From contig NZ_JHVU01000024.1 in NCBI RefSeq assembly GCF_000620305.1, forward strand, positions 62,001 to 126,000: a stretch of DNA of 64,000 nucleotides. Direction: 5' to 3'. The notes under the pieces are model-generated. The model saw nothing but the letters and a program-made list of their open reading frames with translations. It did not search any database and was not told where the DNA came from. A program made the position numbers and the translations under genes. Shown in pieces: positions 60,054 through 64,000 of this stretch. Every line of letters begins with the position of its first letter. The stretch's first letter is position 1. The DNA comes from Desulfitibacter alkalitolerans DSM 16504. GTDB taxonomy: Bacteria; Bacillota; DSM-16504; Desulfitibacterales; Desulfitibacteraceae.

Positions 60054-60096
60054 ATATATCTCTCCAAAATAATTATTTGCAATTTGGGTAAGATAC

Positions 60097-60126
60097 AAAA
60101 ACCACAAAATATATGATTGTGGTTTT
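60097..60126. terminator. Terminator of the acr3-arsR operon
   Basis: AAAACCACAA and TTGTGGTTTT form a perfect 10-bp stem; T-rich on both strands. Confidence 0.85.
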
Positions 60127-60181
60127 GTTTCTTAAGCTAATACTATAGACTATATAATTATAACATAAAATCAAGAAACCC

Positions 60182-60553
60182 TTAAATGTTTTTAATGCAC
60201 ATAAATTCTTTAACATTTTCACAGGTCATGCCGCTTTTCTTGTATTCTTTAAGTTTATCAATATCTCTTTGAAGCTGTCCATCCTTTCCTAGCTCCTTAT
60301 TTAGTAATTGTTTGAGGAATGGATATGTTTCTAAAGTGTTTTTGTTAATTTTATAGAAGACCCATTGTGCCTTTTTTTCATTAGTTATAATCTTTAACAT
60401 CCAAAGTTTATTTAAATGTCTAGATGCATTTGATTGATTTATTTCCAGAAGGTATTCCAATTCGCATACACATAGCTTTTCCTGATTTAGTAAATTCAGT
60501 ATTCTTAATCTTGTTTCGTCTGCTAATGCTTTTATGATCTGCACTAATTCCAA
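60182..60553 (-). CDS. arsR: ArsR-family arsenite-responsive repressor
   Basis: The 123-residue winged-helix protein has LADETRLRILNLL, the arsenic-binding ELCVCELEYLL pattern in the recognition region (KLCVCEL) and NQSNASRHLNKLWML. Further cysteines near the end (SGMTCENVKEFMC) may add a ligand. It starts with TTG after GGAGGTGA, two bases behind acr3, so repressor and exporter are made together. Confidence 0.92.
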   Translation of the reverse strand: MELVQIIKALADETRLRILNLLNQEKLCVCELEYLLEINQSNASRHLNKLWMLKIITNEKKAQWVFYKINKNTLETYPFLKQLLNKELGKDGQLQRDIDKLKEYKKSGMTCENVKEFMCIKNI

Positions 60554-60555
60554 GT

Positions 60556-61638
60556 TTATTCACCTCCATAGCCAGCCCTTTTCCTTGGGAACCAATGCTT
60601 GGTCTTTAAGCAGATTCTTACTAACATAAGCATTACTGGAACCTCTATCAGCACGCCTACAACAGTTGCTAATGATGCACCAGATGCAATGCCAAAGAGG
60701 GTTGCTGCTGTTGCAATGGCTACTTCGAAATGGTTACTGGCACCAATCATGGCAGAAGGGGCAGCGTCCTCATATGTTAGTTTTAGCATTTTGGCAGCGC
60801 CATACGCTAAAAAGAATATGAAGAAGGTTTGGATTGTAAGGGGTACTGCAATCATTAATATAACTAGAGGCTGACTTAGTATTACCGACCCCTGCAGCAT
60901 GAATAAAGTAATTAGTGTTAAAAGCAGTGCAGTCATGGAGACCTTGCCAGTATACTTTAGGAAAATACTTTCATACCATTCTATCCCCCTGGACTTGATT
61001 AATTGGGTTCTTGTAAAATAACCAGCAATTAAGGCTATACCTACATAGAAAAGGATGGATAACGCCAAGGTAACAAAGGGAATAACTATATCACTTATTC
61101 CCAATAGAAAGCTACCAAGGGGTGCGAATAAAAACAGCATTGTTAAAGAGTTTACCGCTACCATCACAAGGGTATGACCCATATTAGCTCTAGCCAGGTA
61201 ACTCCATACAAGAACCATTGCTGTACATGGCGCAATTCCAAGGAGAATCATGCCAGCCATATATTCATCAGCCATATTTTCTGGAATAAAGGGAGCAAAT
61301 ATAACCCTCATAAACAGCCATGCAAAAAACACCATGGTAAAGGGCTTAATTGCCCAGTTAATTACTAAAGTTAAGGCTACTGGTTTTGGGGTTTTTCCTG
61401 CTTCAATTACCTGTCTAAAATCAATTTGCACCATGATAGGATACATCATAAAAAATAATAGTATTGCAATTGGAATGTTAACCTGTTCAATAGATAAACT
61501 ATTAATTACCTCAGCCGCTCCAGGAAATAGTGCACCCAGGCCTATTCCTATAGCCATACATAGTATTACCCACAAAGTCAAATACCTTTCAAAAAATCCT
61601 AGTTCCCTGGCTTTTTCACCTACCGATTGTGTACTCAT
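60556..61638 (-). CDS. acr3: Arsenite efflux transporter, Acr3 family
   Basis: The protein of 360 residues has ten helices. The Acr3 cysteine that is essential for transport is in GIAPCTAMVLVWSYLARAN, and the second conserved helix is in APSAMIGASNHFEVAIA. It exports arsenite, completing resistance with ArsC from the gene at 45412. GGAGGG lies nine bases before the ATG at 61638. Confidence 0.94.
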   Translation of the reverse strand: MSTQSVGEKARELGFFERYLTLWVILCMAIGIGLGALFPGAAEVINSLSIEQVNIPIAILLFFMMYPIMVQIDFRQVIEAGKTPKPVALTLVINWAIKPFTMVFFAWLFMRVIFAPFIPENMADEYMAGMILLGIAPCTAMVLVWSYLARANMGHTLVMVAVNSLTMLFLFAPLGSFLLGISDIVIPFVTLALSILFYVGIALIAGYFTRTQLIKSRGIEWYESIFLKYTGKVSMTALLLTLITLFMLQGSVILSQPLVILMIAVPLTIQTFFIFFLAYGAAKMLKLTYEDAAPSAMIGASNHFEVAIATAATLFGIASGASLATVVGVLIEVPVMLMLVRICLKTKHWFPRKRAGYGGE

Positions 61639-61670
61639 AATCATAGCCCTCCATTTTTGCTAATATGTGT

Positions 61671-61690
61671 ATATGAATCTATAATCATAT
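61671..61690. promoter_or_regulatory. Candidate ArsR operator
   Basis: ATATGA and TCATAT are inverted around eight bases, about 33 bp upstream of acr3, in the AT-rich style of ArsR/SmtB operators. Confidence 0.55.
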
Positions 61691-61859
61691 AGTAATTTGC
61701 ATTTTCCCATTTGTCAATTTTTTTATTATATATTAGCTTATATAAATAGACCAAAACTTTGAAAAATCTTCATTTGATTTTTGGAGAGAAAGTGATAAGC
61801 TTAAAGTAATAGTAATTATCGTTACTAATCAATGCTGTGACATAAAGGAGGCAATTTTT

Positions 61860-62561
61860 GTGAAAGGTAAAGGAATTCTAGTTATCCTTATGGTTTTATT
61901 AGCAGGAATAATATTAATTGGTTGTACATCTTCAAACAACTCCAGTGACCTTGAAGCACAGTTACAGGAAAAAACAGCCTTAATTAACCAGTTAACAGCC
62001 GAAAATGAAGCATTATCAGCTGAAGTGGCAGAACTACAATTGATACTAACTTCTCAACAGCAGAATTCTCTTTTGATGACCGCCTTGACTGTAGTGGGAT
62101 TGTTGGAAAATCAAGACATGGAAGGCCTGGCTTCCTATATCCATCCTGTGGAGGGAGTGCGTTTTTCACCCTACACATACGTGGATTTACAAGCTGATCT
62201 AGTATTTAGTGCCCAGCAAATTGAAACCTTACTGCAGAGTACCCAGACTTATAATTGGGGGAGCTTTGATGGCACAGGGGACCCTATAGTTTTTACTTTT
62301 AGCGATTACTATGATAGATTTATTTATGATCAGGACTTTGCAAATCCCCATCTGATTGGTAATAATGTAGAAATTGGCACTAGCAGTATGATTAATAATA
62401 TTATACAAGCCTATCCAAATGGAATGTTTGTAGAATTTCATTTTACAGGGTTTGATCCTCAATACATGGGAATGGACTGGAGAAGCTTAAGGTTAGTTTT
62501 TGAAGATGTAAATGGTTCCTGGCATCTAGTGGGCATAGTCCATGATGAATGGACCACTTGA
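61860..62561 (+). CDS. Lipoprotein with short coiled coil, function unknown
   Basis: The 233-residue protein starts with GTG after AAAGGAGG. A signal peptide ends in the lipobox IILIGCTSS. A coiled coil follows (residues 31-65; LEAQLQEKTALINQLTAENE). The rest (about 75-230) resembles SnoaL/NTF2-like domains of stress-type lipoproteins only loosely. No catalytic motif is seen. It is monocistronic and convergent with the slipin operon. Confidence 0.75.
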   Translation: MKGKGILVILMVLLAGIILIGCTSSNNSSDLEAQLQEKTALINQLTAENEALSAEVAELQLILTSQQQNSLLMTALTVVGLLENQDMEGLASYIHPVEGVRFSPYTYVDLQADLVFSAQQIETLLQSTQTYNWGSFDGTGDPIVFTFSDYYDRFIYDQDFANPHLIGNNVEIGTSSMINNIIQAYPNGMFVEFHFTGFDPQYMGMDWRSLRLVFEDVNGSWHLVGIVHDEWTT

Positions 62562-62647
62562 TAAACTTCTTTTACACTCAAGGACTAGCTATGGAAGCTA
62601 ATTTACTAAACCAATAAAAACCAAGGAAAACAAATAAGTAAAAAAGG

Positions 62648-62681
62648 AAAGGGCTGTGAGTGTAAAGTGCTGCAGCCCTTT
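62648..62681. terminator. Bidirectional terminator between lipoprotein and slipin genes
   Basis: AAAGGGCTG and CAGCCCTTT form a perfect 9-bp stem between the convergent genes. Confidence 0.8.
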
Positions 62682-62700
62682 TAGTATTTCAAGATAATTG

Positions 62701-63534
62701 TCATCCGTCCATCTTCTCTTTTTCATTATTTTTTTCTTTATTCTCATTGCCCTTGCGGGAGGCTAAAAACCATTTCTCAGGATCTGGCAGCAAGGACCTG
62801 ATTTCCATGGGCAGGGGAAACAGTATAGTGGTGCCTTTTGAATCAGCTGCTTCAGAAAGAGATCTAAGCATCCTTAGAGTCATGGCTCCTTCCTGGGCAC
62901 TTAGGATACCAGTAGCCTCTGCTAGCCTTTCGGCAGCCTGCCTTTCTCCTTCTGCCTGTATTACTATGGCTCTCCTGTCCCTTTCTGCTTCCGCCTGTCT
63001 AGCAATGGCTCTCTGCATTTCAGTGGGCAGTATTACATCTTTGATTTCTACTGCAGTTACTTTTATGCCCCATGGGTCTGTAGCCTCATCAACTATTCTT
63101 TGAATTATTTTATTGAGCTTCTCTCTTTGTGACAAAAGTTCATCCAGATCTGCCTGGCCCACAACGCTTCTTAAGGTTGTCTGGGCAAACTGACTTGTTG
63201 CATCATGAAACTTTTCCACATTGACAATGGCTTTTTCAGGAGCAACGGCCCTGTAATATAAAACTGCATTAACCTTGCACGTTACATTGTCCTTTGTAAT
63301 TACCTCCTGGGGAGGTACATCAAATGTAATTGTACGCAAGGAGACTCGCTCAATCTTGTCAATAATGGGAATAATAATTACTAATCCTGGACCTCTTACT
63401 CCAACAAGCCTGCCTAATCTAAATAATACACCTCGTTCATATTCAGGTAAAATTTTTATTGCCATGCTTAAAATAGCTAGTATAAAAGTAGCTACTACTA
63501 TTAGCGATAACAAACTTTCTGAAATAAACAGCAT
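62701..63534 (-). CDS. SPFH/stomatin-like protein (slipin)
   Basis: The 277-residue protein has one N-terminal membrane helix and an SPFH/band-7 domain (EYERGVLFRLGRLVGVRGPG, FDVPPQEVITKDNVTCKVNA). A coiled coil rich in glutamate and arginine follows (IARQAEAERDRRAIVIQAEG). It forms membrane microdomain scaffolds and is nearly always paired with NfeD, as here (3 bp downstream of it). GGGAGG precedes the ATG. Confidence 0.93.
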   Translation of the reverse strand: MLFISESLLSLIVVATFILAILSMAIKILPEYERGVLFRLGRLVGVRGPGLVIIIPIIDKIERVSLRTITFDVPPQEVITKDNVTCKVNAVLYYRAVAPEKAIVNVEKFHDATSQFAQTTLRSVVGQADLDELLSQREKLNKIIQRIVDEATDPWGIKVTAVEIKDVILPTEMQRAIARQAEAERDRRAIVIQAEGERQAAERLAEATGILSAQEGAMTLRMLRSLSEAADSKGTTILFPLPMEIRSLLPDPEKWFLASRKGNENKEKNNEKEKMDG

Positions 63535-63537
63535 TTT

Positions 63538-64000
63538 TTATTCCTCCCTTTCACTAATATTTGTTCTTTCGGGTTCAACAACTAAATACATACCCTTTCT
63601 TCCAATGACCCTGACATTTTCACCCTGGGAAATGCTTATGCCACCTTTGCTTACGGCTTTCCAAATCTCTCCCTTTACTTTTACTAATCCTTCTGGATTA
63701 ATGTCTTCAATTACTGGCACAACTTGATTGGAAAACTCTTCATCACCATGGATTTTTTGTACCTTGCGCAGTTTTATTATTCCTGAAAGTAAGATTATTA
63801 ACAAAGCCCCACTTACAATGCCGATACCTATAGCCGTCATTCTAAATCTTGAAAACCAATCAGTTGGCATCATGGGCTCTATGGGCAAGAAAATACTGCC
63901 CAAAACAATACTAATCACTCCGCCTACCCCCAGGACCCCATAGGTTGGAGTAAAGGCTTCTGCAACGAGGAGCAATATCCCTATAATTATCAATAAACCT
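63538..64000 (-). CDS. NfeD-family protein, truncated by the window edge
   Basis: The visible part, about 154 residues, has three to four membrane helices (GLLIIIGILLLVAEAF, TPTYGVLGVGGVISI) and a C-terminal OB-fold NfeD domain (GLVKVKGEIWKAVSKGG, VRVIGRKGMYLVVEP). The frame stays open to base 64000, and the first residues match the middle of long NfeD proteins, whose N-terminal part is a ClpP-like serine protease. The start therefore probably lies outside the window. Confidence 0.88.
   Translation of the reverse strand, partial: GLLIIIGILLLVAEAFTPTYGVLGVGGVISIVLGSIFLPIEPMMPTDWFSRFRMTAIGIGIVSGALLIILLSGIIKLRKVQKIHGDEEFSNQVVPVIEDINPEGLVKVKGEIWKAVSKGGISISQGENVRVIGRKGMYLVVEPERTNISEREE

Noticed and set aside
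1-64000. CRISPR arrays, rRNA and tRNA genes, prophage genes
   Set aside because: No regularly spaced repeats, no cloverleaf or rRNA-like stretches and no phage structural genes were recognised by eye.

Overview
The window looks like chromosomal DNA of a low-GC, anaerobic Gram-positive bacterium of the Clostridia type. This rests on AGGAGG-type ribosome sites, a SAM-I riboswitch, tungsten aldehyde:ferredoxin oxidoreductases, an MttB-like corrinoid methyltransferase, a cytosolic sporulation-kinase-like histidine kinase, a probable selenocysteine MsrA and IS110-family elements. I saw no rRNA, tRNA or CRISPR array.

Region 1 (0-17.7 kb) holds an mttB-like gene, a TetR regulator and a SAM-riboswitch-controlled aminotransferase. 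A long minus-strand catabolic cluster follows. In transcription order it is LacI regulator, TRAP transporter (dctP-dctQ-dctM), URO-D-like protein, creatininase-like hydrolase, MoaD-like protein, tungsten AOR, IolB-like isomerase, HpaI-type aldolase, hydroxyacid dehydrogenase, malic enzyme and cupin. The likely theme is import of an organic or sugar acid, aldol cleavage and ferredoxin-linked aldehyde oxidation; the substrate is not known.

Region 2 (17.7-22.2 kb) has an IS110 element inserted at the foot of a long palindrome, between lacI and a second MoaD-AOR pair. LacI-type operators of one sequence type lie in front of both dctP and the second MoaD-AOR pair, so the two look like one regulon split by the insertion. 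The second MoaD gene appears to start with ATT.

Region 3 (22.2-33.5 kb) holds an msrB-msrA pair: msrA carries an in-frame UGA exactly at the catalytic position and msrB is frameshifted. It also holds a methyltransferase, a degenerate isochorismatase-like protein, a PAS histidine kinase, a glyoxylate/hydroxypyruvate pair, a cation exchanger, folD-fchA for one-carbon metabolism, a second palindrome with a second IS110 element beside it, and a rhomboid protease.

Region 4 (33.7-48.2 kb) holds a secreted beta-propeller protein, a GGDEF-EAL-CBS-GGDEF protein, a zinc phospholipase C-like protein with a glycolipid glycosyltransferase, a PadR/HAAS-FtsW pair, lysA with a TrmB regulator, two toxin-antitoxin remnants, arsC, chrA and rlmA.

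Region 5 (48.2-55.6 kb) is a molybdate/tungstate island: modABC, a short ModE, a ModE-TupA fusion regulator and tupABC. It has a ModE-type box in front of modA, a probable related box upstream of tupA, and a tupA leader that can fold as terminator or antiterminator. It would supply the metal for the two AORs.

Region 6 (55.6-64 kb) holds a nitroreductase, TrkH, a DUF1538-DUF1538-tandem PII operon, acr3-arsR, a lipoprotein and a slipin-NfeD pair cut by the window edge.
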